From Sphingobacterium sp. JB170 (GTDB lineage: Bacteria; Bacteroidota; Bacteroidia; Sphingobacteriales; Sphingobacteriaceae): a stretch of 64,000 bases of DNA. How positions within the stretch are numbered: the stretch's first letter is position 1; each line of letters begins with the position of its first letter. The notes below the pieces were generated by a model. It worked only from the letters and a program-made list of their open reading frames with translations. It was not told the DNA's origin and did no database searches. Shown here in pieces: positions 44,672 through 53,002 of this stretch. The stretch is taken from the NCBI RefSeq assembly GCF_900163865.1, contig NZ_FUKU01000036.1, forward strand, positions 1 through 64,000, read 5' to 3'. A program made the translations under genes and the position numbers.

Positions 44672-45004
44672 ATGATAGCAGAAAATACACAAACCCAAAT
44701 GAGGAAAGGGATACTTGAATATTGTATCCTTTCTATAATTTCCCGAGGGGAGATATATGCTTCAGATATAATCAGTGAATTAAAGAAAGCCGAACTTCTT
44801 GTGGTTGAGGGGACGTTGTATCCGCTGCTAACACGGTTAAAGAATAATGGACTACTAAGCTACAATTGGAAAGAATCTACTTCAGGTCCTCCTAGGAAAT
44901 ATTATCAAATTACCACATTGGGACGCGAAGTACTGACAAAACTTGATGTGACATGGAAGGAATTGCTATTCGCCGTGGAGATATCGCTAAAAGAAAGAAA
45001 CTAA
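44672..45004 (+). CDS. PadR-family transcriptional regulator
   Basis: A 110-residue winged-helix repressor. QMRKGILEYCILSII near residue 10, the recognition region VVEGTLYPLLTRLKNNGLL near 44-62 and GPPRKYYQITTLGREVL near 74 are the family pattern. It is the short type, with only a brief C-terminal dimer helix. It heads an operon with the PspC-domain gene (30 bases on) and the outer-membrane gene, and an inverted repeat in its promoter is the likely operator. Confidence 0.9.
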   Translation: MIAENTQTQMRKGILEYCILSIISRGEIYASDIISELKKAELLVVEGTLYPLLTRLKNNGLLSYNWKESTSGPPRKYYQITTLGREVLTKLDVTWKELLFAVEISLKERN

Positions 45005-45034
45005 CTATACGAATCAATCAAATCATACTGGATC

Positions 45035-46789
45035 ATGAATAAGACAATAATTATAAATATAAACAGCATCGTTTTTCACATAGAAGAGGATGCATATGAG
45101 ACCCTTCGGTCGTACATGATTGATATAAAGAAGCATTTTGGTAATACAGCCGAAAGCAAAGAGATATTAGAAGATATAGAGAATCGAATTGCAGAGATGT
45201 TTAGCGAGCATATCCAATCCGGCCGGAAGGAGGTGCTTAATATTGCAGACGTGCAGGAGGTAATCAAGCGCATGGGTAAGGTGAGTGATTTTCAGGAAAG
45301 TGAAGAATATAATGATGGCTTTGAAGAACCTGTTTTTCCGGGAAATGTCTCAACGCCACATACGGGGCGTAAATTGATGCGCGATCCCGATGATAAGATA
45401 ATTGGCGGCGTCTGTAGTGGACTTGCGCATTATTTTGTGATGGAGCCGCGTTGGATTCGTTTACTTTTGGTGTTATTTGTTTTAATTGGCGGTTCGGGTA
45501 TTTTAGTGTATGTGATTCTCTGGATTGTGATGCCTGAGGCAGAGACGCGCGCAGACAAAATGGTGATGCGTGGGGAGGTGCCAAATTTAGAAAATTTCAA
45601 AAAGTCTTTCGATGAAGAGGTAAATAGCTTTTCGGATAATTTCACCGGGGCCGGCTATCATATCACTCGTGGAGCACGCACCGCAGGGGCCGCCCTTGGG
45701 GGCTGCCTGGGTCTTATCGGGAAGCTGATAGCTTGGGTTATGCTTTTGGTGTCTGGATCGGCTTTAGTGGGGCTTTTTATATTTTATGTTTTTAACCTAA
45801 TGAATCTATTTGGCATGGAGAATCCGATGATGTTTCCACCCTTGCAAGTTTTATCTACTGATGAGGCCGTCATTGCGCTTACCTTTGGATTCTTAGCGAT
45901 AACAATACCAATTCTTGCACTGTTCCTTTGGCTTATTCGTGTGTTATTCAAAGCAGAGAAGCTTAATAACTACATATCACTAACGATTTTTGCTGCCTGG
46001 ATCGTTTCTATTGTCGCGGTGATCTATTTCTGCGTGTCCGCGGCACAAGATTTTCGGGAGAAGAGTACTATAAATGTGGAACGTAAGATCGAAGTACAGA
46101 AAATCTATAGTTTTTCGGAGAAAGATGTTCGTGTGCTCGATGAGAATGAGAAAGATTCACTGAAATCTCGATTTAATATGGAGATGGATGGTTTAAACCT
46201 GCGTAAACGTTTGCACAGTTCTATCGGAATTCATTTTGAAAGCATCGACTCGCTCAGCCAACCATTCATTCAGTACCAGTATTCGGCCAAAGGCAAATCT
46301 TACCAATTAGCTGCCCAGCGCGCTGGAGAAATCTTCTACCAAGGTATCCAGGAAGGAGAAGCGATTGTTTTTCCAAGTCATTTTCTGCTCAGAAATAAAT
46401 CGCTCGATCGAGATCAATTTGTTAAGGTCATCGTCTACCTGCCGCGTGGCGCGAAAGTATTGTTAGATAAAACGCTGGATAACAAGGTACGGGATATTTC
46501 GATATGGGACTGCCGAAATAACTACTCGGAAGCCGAGCGCCAGAAAGTGACCGAATGGACGATGAGTGATCGGGGATTAGTCTGCTCGCAAGCCGAGCCC
46601 GAGCCCGAACCTGAGCAGGAGCAAGATACCCACGGAGCGGTGGGTAAGGCTGATCAACAACAGAAAGTGGTCGATCAGCAGCGTAAAGATTCGGTAATAA
46701 ATATTGAGGCACCGAATGTGACGATCGAAATGAAAGACAATAGTTTACGAATAAATACAAATACTACCCAAAAGGAAAACGCAAGCTAA
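45035..46789 (+). CDS. PspC-domain membrane protein
   Basis: A 584-residue protein. A soluble N-terminal part (about 1-105, with FHIEEDAYETLRSYM) precedes a PspC domain (about 112-172, KLMRDPDDKIIGGVCSGLAHYF and a membrane helix). Further membrane segments follow near 225-255, 280-305 and 315-340. A large soluble domain (350-584) ends in a Glu/Pro-rich stretch. PspC proteins are linked to envelope stress. The pairing with an upstream PadR gene is seen in many Bacteroidota. Its partner in the operon is the outer-membrane barrel gene. Confidence 0.88.
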   Translation: MNKTIIININSIVFHIEEDAYETLRSYMIDIKKHFGNTAESKEILEDIENRIAEMFSEHIQSGRKEVLNIADVQEVIKRMGKVSDFQESEEYNDGFEEPVFPGNVSTPHTGRKLMRDPDDKIIGGVCSGLAHYFVMEPRWIRLLLVLFVLIGGSGILVYVILWIVMPEAETRADKMVMRGEVPNLENFKKSFDEEVNSFSDNFTGAGYHITRGARTAGAALGGCLGLIGKLIAWVMLLVSGSALVGLFIFYVFNLMNLFGMENPMMFPPLQVLSTDEAVIALTFGFLAITIPILALFLWLIRVLFKAEKLNNYISLTIFAAWIVSIVAVIYFCVSAAQDFREKSTINVERKIEVQKIYSFSEKDVRVLDENEKDSLKSRFNMEMDGLNLRKRLHSSIGIHFESIDSLSQPFIQYQYSAKGKSYQLAAQRAGEIFYQGIQEGEAIVFPSHFLLRNKSLDRDQFVKVIVYLPRGAKVLLDKTLDNKVRDISIWDCRNNYSEAERQKVTEWTMSDRGLVCSQAEPEPEPEQEQDTHGAVGKADQQQKVVDQQRKDSVINIEAPNVTIEMKDNSLRINTNTTQKENAS

Positions 46790-46873
46790 ACACAACGACT
46801 AGACCAAAGTCCCTTTTTCTAATTGATTTTAAAGAATATTTTCTTTGGAGCAGGGGTTTTTTACGCACTAACT

Positions 46874-49294
46874 ATGAAAACAATTTATACATATTTTATA
46901 CTTTTAATAGCCGTTCCGGTGTTGATGTCCAGCACGCTGCAGGCAAAGCAGCCCGGGATCCGCGGGACGGTATTGGATGAACAGCACCAGGGGGTGGATA
47001 AGGTGTCTATCTACTTAATGAGTAGTAAGGTCGAGGCGATCATTAAAACGGCCGTTTCTGATGAGAAGGGGAACTTTTCGATTCTCAACGTTCCTGCGGG
47101 AACTTATTTCATCCAAGCTTCCTCCGTAGGTTTTACAACCTACAAATCTCAGCCGCTGACGATAGGTAGCGCGGATGTAGTGTTGGAAAATATCATTTTA
47201 ACCGGGGCGTCCCAGCAGATCGGTGAGGTAAGTGTTCAAGCGCGCCTTCCGCTCGTGCAGCAGCGTGACGGAAAGCTTATTTTGAACGTCGAGAACTCGA
47301 CGCTTGCCGCCGGAAATAACGCCCTTGATATTGTCCAGCGAGCTCCTGGAGTGAGTGTTGATAAGGATGAGAACTTACAGCTCATGGGCCAGCAGGGCGT
47401 AAATGTTACCATTGATGGGCGTCAAACGTATATGAGTGGGGATCAACTAGCTTCGTTACTGAAAACGATGAACGGAGACCAAATTAAAAGCGTGGAAGTC
47501 AGTACCATCCGGAGCGCCAAGGATGATGCGGAAGGATCTGTCGGCACAATCAATATTGTTTTAAAGAAAAATAATATGGAAGGATTCAACGGATCATTTA
47601 TCGCAAGTGGTGCTAAAGGCATTCACGGAAGGGGAAATAGTTCGTTGAGTCTCAATTATAAAAAGAATAACACGAATGTATTTGGCTCTTATGGATATAC
47701 ACACGATAAACGCCAGTTTGACCTTACTTTGGAGCGTAATATTGTTTCGGATACCGATCCCCGTTTTTTTAAACAAAGGGGTGCGTTGCGGCAACTTCGC
47801 AAGAATCACGATTATCGATTTGGGATCGAACAAAAGACATCTGCGAAAAACACGCTCGTTCTGCAGTTCACAGGTAATAATGATATTCGTGATGAAGATA
47901 ATAACAGTTTGACGAATATTGGCCCAAGCGTTGATGTGATGGATTCGCTATTGCAAACTACAACCCTAACAGACAATTCGTTTAATCGCTATTCGTTAAA
48001 TTTAAATAATGAATATTTGCTCGATACAGTTGGCGGGAAATTGATCTTTGATGGTGATTGGAGCCGGTTTCGAAATGATGCCGTCAATGATTACGGCTAC
48101 TTAACCACTGACCCAGCGGGTACGCCATTATACCCCAAAGAGCTCGAACAAAGTAGAACACCCGTGGATATTGATATTCTAGTCGGTAAGATCGATTTTG
48201 TCAAAGGCATTGGAAGGGGAAAATTGGAAACGGGGGTGAAATATAGTCATGTTAAATCGGACAACGATTTACAGTTCGAACGCTATGTTGATGGGCAATG
48301 GGAAGAATATACTGGCCGTCCTAATCATTTTGTATATACCGAAGATATTGCCGCCGCATATGCCGATTATAGTCAGCAGTTCGGCAAGATTAGCATGAAA
48401 TTAGGCGTTCGCGGTGAATATACATTTTCAGACGGGAACTCCATTACCCTGAGTAAACGTGTTAAGCGTGATTACTTCGACCTCTTCCCTTCCGTTAATT
48501 TCGGGTATAATTTAGAAGAAAACCATGTTTTTTCCTTGGGCTATGCACGGAAAGTACAACGTCCGAATTACCGATCGTTGAATCCATTCACCTATTATAT
48601 CGATAAATTTACTTACAGTTTGGGGAACCCCTACTTGAACCCACAATATACCGACGGCTTTACCTTGAACTATACCTTATACAAGCGATTTAATATTACA
48701 TTGGGTACCGATATTACGCATGATGCGATCGTCGAAAGTTTAGGGCAGGATGATCAGACAGGAGAATCGTGGGTAACAACAGATAATTTAGCCAAGAATG
48801 TAACCACTTATCTAAATGTGAACGCACCAATTCAAATTGGTAGTTATTGGACGATGAATAATAACATTTCGGGCATATATATGCATTTTAAAGGTCCCAT
48901 CGCTGGGGAATATGCCGACCTGGGTTCTGCTTTCTTTCAGGGTAGAAGTACAAACAATTTTAAGATTTACAAAGGACTGTCTGCGGAATTGTCGGCGAAC
49001 TACACCAGTGATTTTTTGTATAATGTGTATAAAATACATGCCCGCTGGGGCGTCGACATTGGCGCGAGTTATAATTTTGATGATAAGCGCAGTTCATTGA
49101 AACTTGCCATGACAGATGTCTTTCATACGCAGAAAAACAATGTGTCTTCGGATTTTGGCGAATTTGATGTGAACTTTTGGCAGTATAACGATAATCAGAG
49201 CGTTCGATTAACTTTTACCTATAAATTTGGAAATCTAAAACAACAAAATAAACCTAAAAGTACCCAGTCGGAAGAAAAAAGTCGGGCCCAATAG
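46874..49294 (+). CDS. TonB-dependent-receptor-like outer-membrane beta-barrel protein
   Basis: An 806-residue outer-membrane protein of the OMP_b-brl_3 (TonB-receptor-like) type. Signal peptide (about 1-25, ending LQAK), carboxypeptidase-like domain (about 28-110, GIRGTVLDEQHQGVDKV), plug (about 120-225, with DIVQRAPGVSVDKDENL and VTIDGRQTYMSG), and a barrel to the end. The ATG at 46874 starts the signal peptide; an in-frame upstream start at 46823 adds nothing useful. It is the last gene of the padR operon, 84 bases after the PspC gene, and is followed by a terminator. Confidence 0.88.
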   Translation: MKTIYTYFILLIAVPVLMSSTLQAKQPGIRGTVLDEQHQGVDKVSIYLMSSKVEAIIKTAVSDEKGNFSILNVPAGTYFIQASSVGFTTYKSQPLTIGSADVVLENIILTGASQQIGEVSVQARLPLVQQRDGKLILNVENSTLAAGNNALDIVQRAPGVSVDKDENLQLMGQQGVNVTIDGRQTYMSGDQLASLLKTMNGDQIKSVEVSTIRSAKDDAEGSVGTINIVLKKNNMEGFNGSFIASGAKGIHGRGNSSLSLNYKKNNTNVFGSYGYTHDKRQFDLTLERNIVSDTDPRFFKQRGALRQLRKNHDYRFGIEQKTSAKNTLVLQFTGNNDIRDEDNNSLTNIGPSVDVMDSLLQTTTLTDNSFNRYSLNLNNEYLLDTVGGKLIFDGDWSRFRNDAVNDYGYLTTDPAGTPLYPKELEQSRTPVDIDILVGKIDFVKGIGRGKLETGVKYSHVKSDNDLQFERYVDGQWEEYTGRPNHFVYTEDIAAAYADYSQQFGKISMKLGVRGEYTFSDGNSITLSKRVKRDYFDLFPSVNFGYNLEENHVFSLGYARKVQRPNYRSLNPFTYYIDKFTYSLGNPYLNPQYTDGFTLNYTLYKRFNITLGTDITHDAIVESLGQDDQTGESWVTTDNLAKNVTTYLNVNAPIQIGSYWTMNNNISGIYMHFKGPIAGEYADLGSAFFQGRSTNNFKIYKGLSAELSANYTSDFLYNVYKIHARWGVDIGASYNFDDKRSSLKLAMTDVFHTQKNNVSSDFGEFDVNFWQYNDNQSVRLTFTYKFGNLKQQNKPKSTQSEEKSRAQ

Positions 49295-49350
49295 CTGCGC
49301 AACTAAGTAATAATTTGCCTCGGGTTGCAGCAGAAATACCCGGGGATTAT

Positions 49351-49371
49351 GCCCTCGGCGGGCCATTTTTT
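49351..49371 (+). terminator. terminator of the padR operon
   Basis: GCCC-tcggc-GGGC (49351-49363) followed by CATTTTTT, 57 bases after the last stop of the operon. The stem is short, but the T-tract is good. Confidence 0.6.
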
Positions 49372-49436
49372 AAGCGCAAACAAAGAAAAATACGGATTAA
49401 TAATAATAGGTTTGTATTTCGCTAATCTATATTTTT

Positions 49437-50018
49437 ATGAAAAGTATTGTCGTTTTTTGCGCTTCTAGCTTTGGACACGATCCCATATTCGAAGAACAGG
49501 CCGCTAAAGTTGGTCAAATATTGGCAAAAAGAAATATCCAACTAATATATGGTGGTGGACGCGTAGGGCTTATGGGCACTGTTGCAGATGGCGCGCTAGC
49601 AGCCGGTGGCGAGGTTATTGGGGTCATTCCTACGTTTCTAAACACCAAGGAAAGAGAGCATCATGGCGTGACGAAATTGATAACGGTCGATACCATGCAT
49701 GAACGTAAACGTATTATGAACGAATATGCCGAGGGTATTATTGCTCTGCCTGGCGGGTTTGGCACCTTGGAAGAGTTGTTTGAGATGATTACTTGGGCAC
49801 AGTTAGGGTTGCACAAAAAGCCTGTTGGGATTCTAAACACGGCAGGCTACTATTCGCATTTGATTCAATTTATAGATCACATGGTGGAACAAGGCTTATT
49901 ACGTCCGGAAAATCGATCTATGTTGCTGGTGGCAGATACGATTGAACGTTTACTTGAGAAGATGGAGAATTACACGGCGCCAGCGGTAAGTAAATGGATT
50001 CATAAAAATGAAATTTAG
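49437..50018 (+). CDS. LOG-family nucleotide phosphoribohydrolase
   Basis: A 193-residue protein of the LOG/TIGR00730 family, which cleaves ribose-5-phosphate from nucleotide monophosphates (cytokinin-activating type). The family motif PGGFGTLEELFE is at about residues 102-113, and IYGGGRVGLMG near 39 is the nucleotide loop. Soluble and cytosolic. In bacteria its true substrate is usually uncertain (AMP is one candidate). Single-gene unit. Confidence 0.88.
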   Translation: MKSIVVFCASSFGHDPIFEEQAAKVGQILAKRNIQLIYGGGRVGLMGTVADGALAAGGEVIGVIPTFLNTKEREHHGVTKLITVDTMHERKRIMNEYAEGIIALPGGFGTLEELFEMITWAQLGLHKKPVGILNTAGYYSHLIQFIDHMVEQGLLRPENRSMLLVADTIERLLEKMENYTAPAVSKWIHKNEI

Positions 50019-50222
50019 GAAAATGGCGCATAGAAATAGGTGTATCTTGTTTCTCGCCTGCTGTAGTCCAGTATGCGGCTAATTCAGTAGGACGCGCGTT
50101 GCCCCGGGGTAAACTATTTAGAATTCGGTATAGCAGTTTGATAAAGACCCGGAAAGGACGCGGATTTATGTTTTTTGATATGCTATGTATTTTGTAATAT
50201 AGCCAGCTTTTGGTATCTTACA

Positions 50223-50238
50223 GTTTAAATTTTTAAAC
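50223..50238. repeat. 16-bp inverted repeat upstream of the SMP-30-like gene
   Basis: GTTTAAA-tt-TTTAAAC is a perfect inverted repeat 10 bases before the start codon at 50249. It may be an operator, or simply AT-rich spacer. Confidence 0.3.
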
Positions 50239-50248
50239 CGGAATTTCT

Positions 50249-51067
50249 ATGAAAAGATTAGTATTAGTCGCTTGTGCAGCATTCTTGACAACAAGTGTAT
50301 TCGCCCAGAAACAACTTACTGAGCTTTGGGAAACCAAAGGTCTCCCGACTCCGGAATCATTACTGCACGCCCCCAATAGTGACGTGCTTTATGTCTCTTT
50401 GATTGATGGGGAGGCAATGACAAAAGACGGGAAGGGCGGTGTCGCAACATTAAATTTGGACGGCACAATTAAAGACGCAGATTGGTTCACGGGTATGGAC
50501 GCACCAAAGGGGTTGGCGCTACATGATAAACAGTTGTATGTTGCCGATGTGACTTCTGTTTGGGTGATCGATATAGGCTCGGGCGATCTAGTCAAACAAA
50601 TAGAAATTCCTGGGGCGGTGATGTTGAACGATGTGACCATCGATGATAAAGGGGTCGTCTATGTGTCAGACACTCGTAGTGGTAAAATATATACATTGAA
50701 GAACTATAAGCCGGAAGTATTCTTAGAGAACACGCCTAATGTTAATGGGTTAAAGGTCGTGGGGAATGATCTTTTTGCCTTGGTGGGTCCGGAGCTGTGG
50801 AAAATCGATAACAAAAAAAAATCTACGGTAATTGCCAAGGGATTTGAGCTCGGCGGTGATGGTGTAGAACCGGTCGGTAATGGCGACTTTTTAGTAACCT
50901 GTTGGGGCGGAATTATTTATTATGTAAAATCTGACGGTAGCTATGAGAAAATCCTCGATGTGCAAGGAAAGATGAATACAGCGGATTTAGGTTTTCACGC
51001 ACCGACTAATACGGTATATATTCCGACCTTTGGCAACAATAGCGTGAAAGCGTACACACTTAATTAA
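50249..51067 (+). CDS. secreted SMP-30/gluconolactonase-like beta-propeller protein
   Basis: A 272-residue exported protein with signal peptide (about 1-19, ending VFAQ). The rest is a beta-propeller of repeated strands (LYVADVTSVWVIDIGSG, VYVSDTRSGKIYTL, TVYIPTFGNNSVKAYTL) like SMP-30/gluconolactonase/LRE proteins. Relatives hydrolyse lactones, but here the metal ligands cannot be confirmed by eye, so the role is uncertain. Followed by a strong terminator. Confidence 0.72.
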   Translation: MKRLVLVACAAFLTTSVFAQKQLTELWETKGLPTPESLLHAPNSDVLYVSLIDGEAMTKDGKGGVATLNLDGTIKDADWFTGMDAPKGLALHDKQLYVADVTSVWVIDIGSGDLVKQIEIPGAVMLNDVTIDDKGVVYVSDTRSGKIYTLKNYKPEVFLENTPNVNGLKVVGNDLFALVGPELWKIDNKKKSTVIAKGFELGGDGVEPVGNGDFLVTCWGGIIYYVKSDGSYEKILDVQGKMNTADLGFHAPTNTVYIPTFGNNSVKAYTLN

Positions 51068-51091
51068 CGGTTTCAGCGAAGAAAATAGCGT

Positions 51092-51124
51092 AAAAGATGC
51101 GGTGAAAACCGCATCTTTTTTTGA
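51092..51124 (+). terminator. terminator of the SMP-30-like gene
   Basis: A perfect 12-bp stem (AAAAGATGCGGT / ACCGCATCTTTT) with a GAAA tetraloop and a T-tract, 24 bases after the stop codon. Confidence 0.9.
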
Positions 51125-51145
51125 CCTTTGTGTAAAACTCGAAAC

Positions 51146-52447
51146 ATGACGATTGAAGCTCTATATAAACTGTATGAGTCAGTTCAAAGCGTGCAAACGG
51201 ACACACGGCATATAACCGAGCACTGTATGTTTTTTGCATTAAGGGGCGCGAATTTTGACGCGAATATTTTTGCAAAGGACGCGCTAGACGCGGGTGCGAG
51301 ATATGCCGTTATTGATAACCCTGATTATGCATTCGATGACCGATATATATTGGTGGATGACGTATTGCAGACTCTGCAGGAGCTAGCGGGGTACCACCGG
51401 GACCAGCTATCGATCCCTATTATCGGTATCACCGGAACCAACGGTAAGACGACTACGAAGGAACTGCTTTTAACGGTATTGAAGTTAGGTTTTAAGACGG
51501 TGGCTACCAAAGGAAACTTGAATAACCATATTGGCGTTCCATTGACGTTACTAGAAATTGATAATTCTGTTGAAATAGCGATCATTGAAATGGGGGCAAA
51601 CCACGCGCGAGAGATAGATTTTCTGTGCCAGATAGCGAGGCCAACGCATGGTTTGGTTACCAATGTAGGTCGGGCGCATCTGGAGGGATTCGGTTCCTTC
51701 GAAGGGGTTATTAAAACCAAAGGTGAGCTTTATGATTTTTTAAGCGAAAATGCCGGGGTGCTTTTTGTCCAAAATGATAACCAGTACCTGCAACAGATGG
51801 TCTCCTTGCGCAAGTTGTCGAGTGTTGTTCGATACGGTTTTTCCAGTAGTAATGACATCGTTGGAAAACTTGTTGTTGCTGATCCACTGATCACGATTGC
51901 TTGGAGGGAAAACAACAGCGATAGTTTTTACCAGGTGCCAACCCAATTGACGGGGTCTTACAATACCGAGAATATTTTAGCGGCGGTTGCGGTTGGACGA
52001 TATTTTGGTTTGGAAGCACAAGTAATTAACCAAGGGATTGCAAATTACATACCGACCAATAACCGCTCACAGATTACTCAAACAACAAAAAACACTGTGA
52101 TTGCTGATTACTATAATGCGAATGCGAGCAGTATGGCGGCAGCGTTAGATAATATTGAAGTGCTGGCTGCTGCGAATAAGGTTATTATTTTAGGCGATAT
52201 GTATGAGATGGGGGAGGAAAGTCTTGCTGAACATCGCAAGGTCGTTGATCGAGCGCTTAGCGTGGAGCGCGCGCGGAAAATTTTTGTCGGGAAAGCATTT
52301 TATCAGCACACAAGCGAGGGAGCGGAGTTTTACCAAACAACCGAGCAGGCAAAACAAGCACTAAGTAGTAGGCCATTCGAAGGCTGCACTGTATTGCTTA
52401 AAGCATCTCGTGGGATGGCTTTTGAGCAACTGATGGAAGTGTTATAA
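51146..52447 (+). CDS. murF: UDP-N-acetylmuramoyl-tripeptide--D-alanyl-D-alanine ligase
   Basis: A 433-residue Mur ligase adding D-Ala-D-Ala to complete the cell-wall pentapeptide precursor. ATP loop GITGTNGKTTTKE near residue 98, EMGANHAREIDFL near 150, the central NILAAVAVG near 274, and the C-terminal YNANASSMAAAL near 320. The ATG at 51146 (MTIEALYKL) is the family start; the frame opens with a TTG at 51128. The other mur genes are not in the window. Confidence 0.94.
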   Translation: MTIEALYKLYESVQSVQTDTRHITEHCMFFALRGANFDANIFAKDALDAGARYAVIDNPDYAFDDRYILVDDVLQTLQELAGYHRDQLSIPIIGITGTNGKTTTKELLLTVLKLGFKTVATKGNLNNHIGVPLTLLEIDNSVEIAIIEMGANHAREIDFLCQIARPTHGLVTNVGRAHLEGFGSFEGVIKTKGELYDFLSENAGVLFVQNDNQYLQQMVSLRKLSSVVRYGFSSSNDIVGKLVVADPLITIAWRENNSDSFYQVPTQLTGSYNTENILAAVAVGRYFGLEAQVINQGIANYIPTNNRSQITQTTKNTVIADYYNANASSMAAALDNIEVLAAANKVIILGDMYEMGEESLAEHRKVVDRALSVERARKIFVGKAFYQHTSEGAEFYQTTEQAKQALSSRPFEGCTVLLKASRGMAFEQLMEVL

Positions 52448-52460
52448 GAGCGATTTTTGT

Positions 52461-52502
52461 AAATAGAAAAGGCCTGCAAAATTTTGTAGGCCTTTTCTAT
52501 TT
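52461..52502. terminator. bidirectional terminator between murF and the Rrf2 gene
   Basis: A near-perfect 21-bp inverted repeat (AAATAGAAAAGGCCTGCAAAA and its partner, one G-T pair), centred at 52481, with A- and T-rich ends on both sides. It serves murF and overlaps the stop codon of the converging Rrf2 gene. Confidence 0.85.
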
Positions 52503-52941
52503 AATCAACTTCGACATTCAAGTTGGATTCTTTACTAATCAATTGGGATATGCTCGTGTCATTAAGTATTTGGAGCATCGCGTTACGGACTTCCACGAAG
52601 GTGTCACGTATGCCACAGCTGTGCTCTTCAACGCACTCCTCACAGGAGCGGTAAAAGTTGAGACTCACGCAGGGTAGCAGCGCTATTGGTCCGTCAATGA
52701 GTCGCATAACTTGCGAGAGATAAATATCCTCTGGCGCTTTGTTCAGGCTATAACCACCTCCAGCTCCTTTTTTGGAGTAGAGGATCCCGGCGTTGCGCAT
52801 TTCTAGAAGGATTTGCTCAAGGAACTTTTTTGGAATACGTTCTTCTTCTGCAATCTTAATGATCTGCATGGGTTCTTTTCCATAGTTACGCCCCAATACC
52901 ATCAGGGCCTTTATGGCGTATTTTGTTTTCTTAGAAAGCAT
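52501..52941 (-). CDS. Rrf2-family transcriptional regulator
   Basis: A 146-residue winged-helix regulator. N-terminal MLSKKTKYAIKALMVLG and the recognition helix RIPKKFLEQILLEMRNAGIL near 40 are typical, as is KKGAGGGYSLNKAPEDI near 63. The C-terminal half has a cysteine set (C-x8-C-x2-C-x5-C, about residues 95-113) that could hold an Fe-S cluster, as in IscR/NsrR. Its target genes are not evident; the neighbours are murF and the phosphatase gene. It has its own -7 box. Confidence 0.88.
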   Translation of the reverse strand: MLSKKTKYAIKALMVLGRNYGKEPMQIIKIAEEERIPKKFLEQILLEMRNAGILYSKKGAGGGYSLNKAPEDIYLSQVMRLIDGPIALLPCVSLNFYRSCEECVEEHSCGIRDTFVEVRNAMLQILNDTSISQLISKESNLNVEVD

Positions 52942-52973
52942 ACAAGTTCCTTTTTCGAGTAGTCGTTTTGTAA

Positions 52974-52981
52974 CAAAGATA
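52974..52981 (-). promoter_or_regulatory. -7 promoter element of the Rrf2 gene
   Basis: Minus-strand TATCTTTG, a perfect TAnnTTTG match, ends 32 nt before the Rrf2 start and lies in the gap after the phosphatase stop. Confidence 0.6.
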
Positions 52982-53002
52982 CTAAATTTTTTCCTACTGA
53001 AG

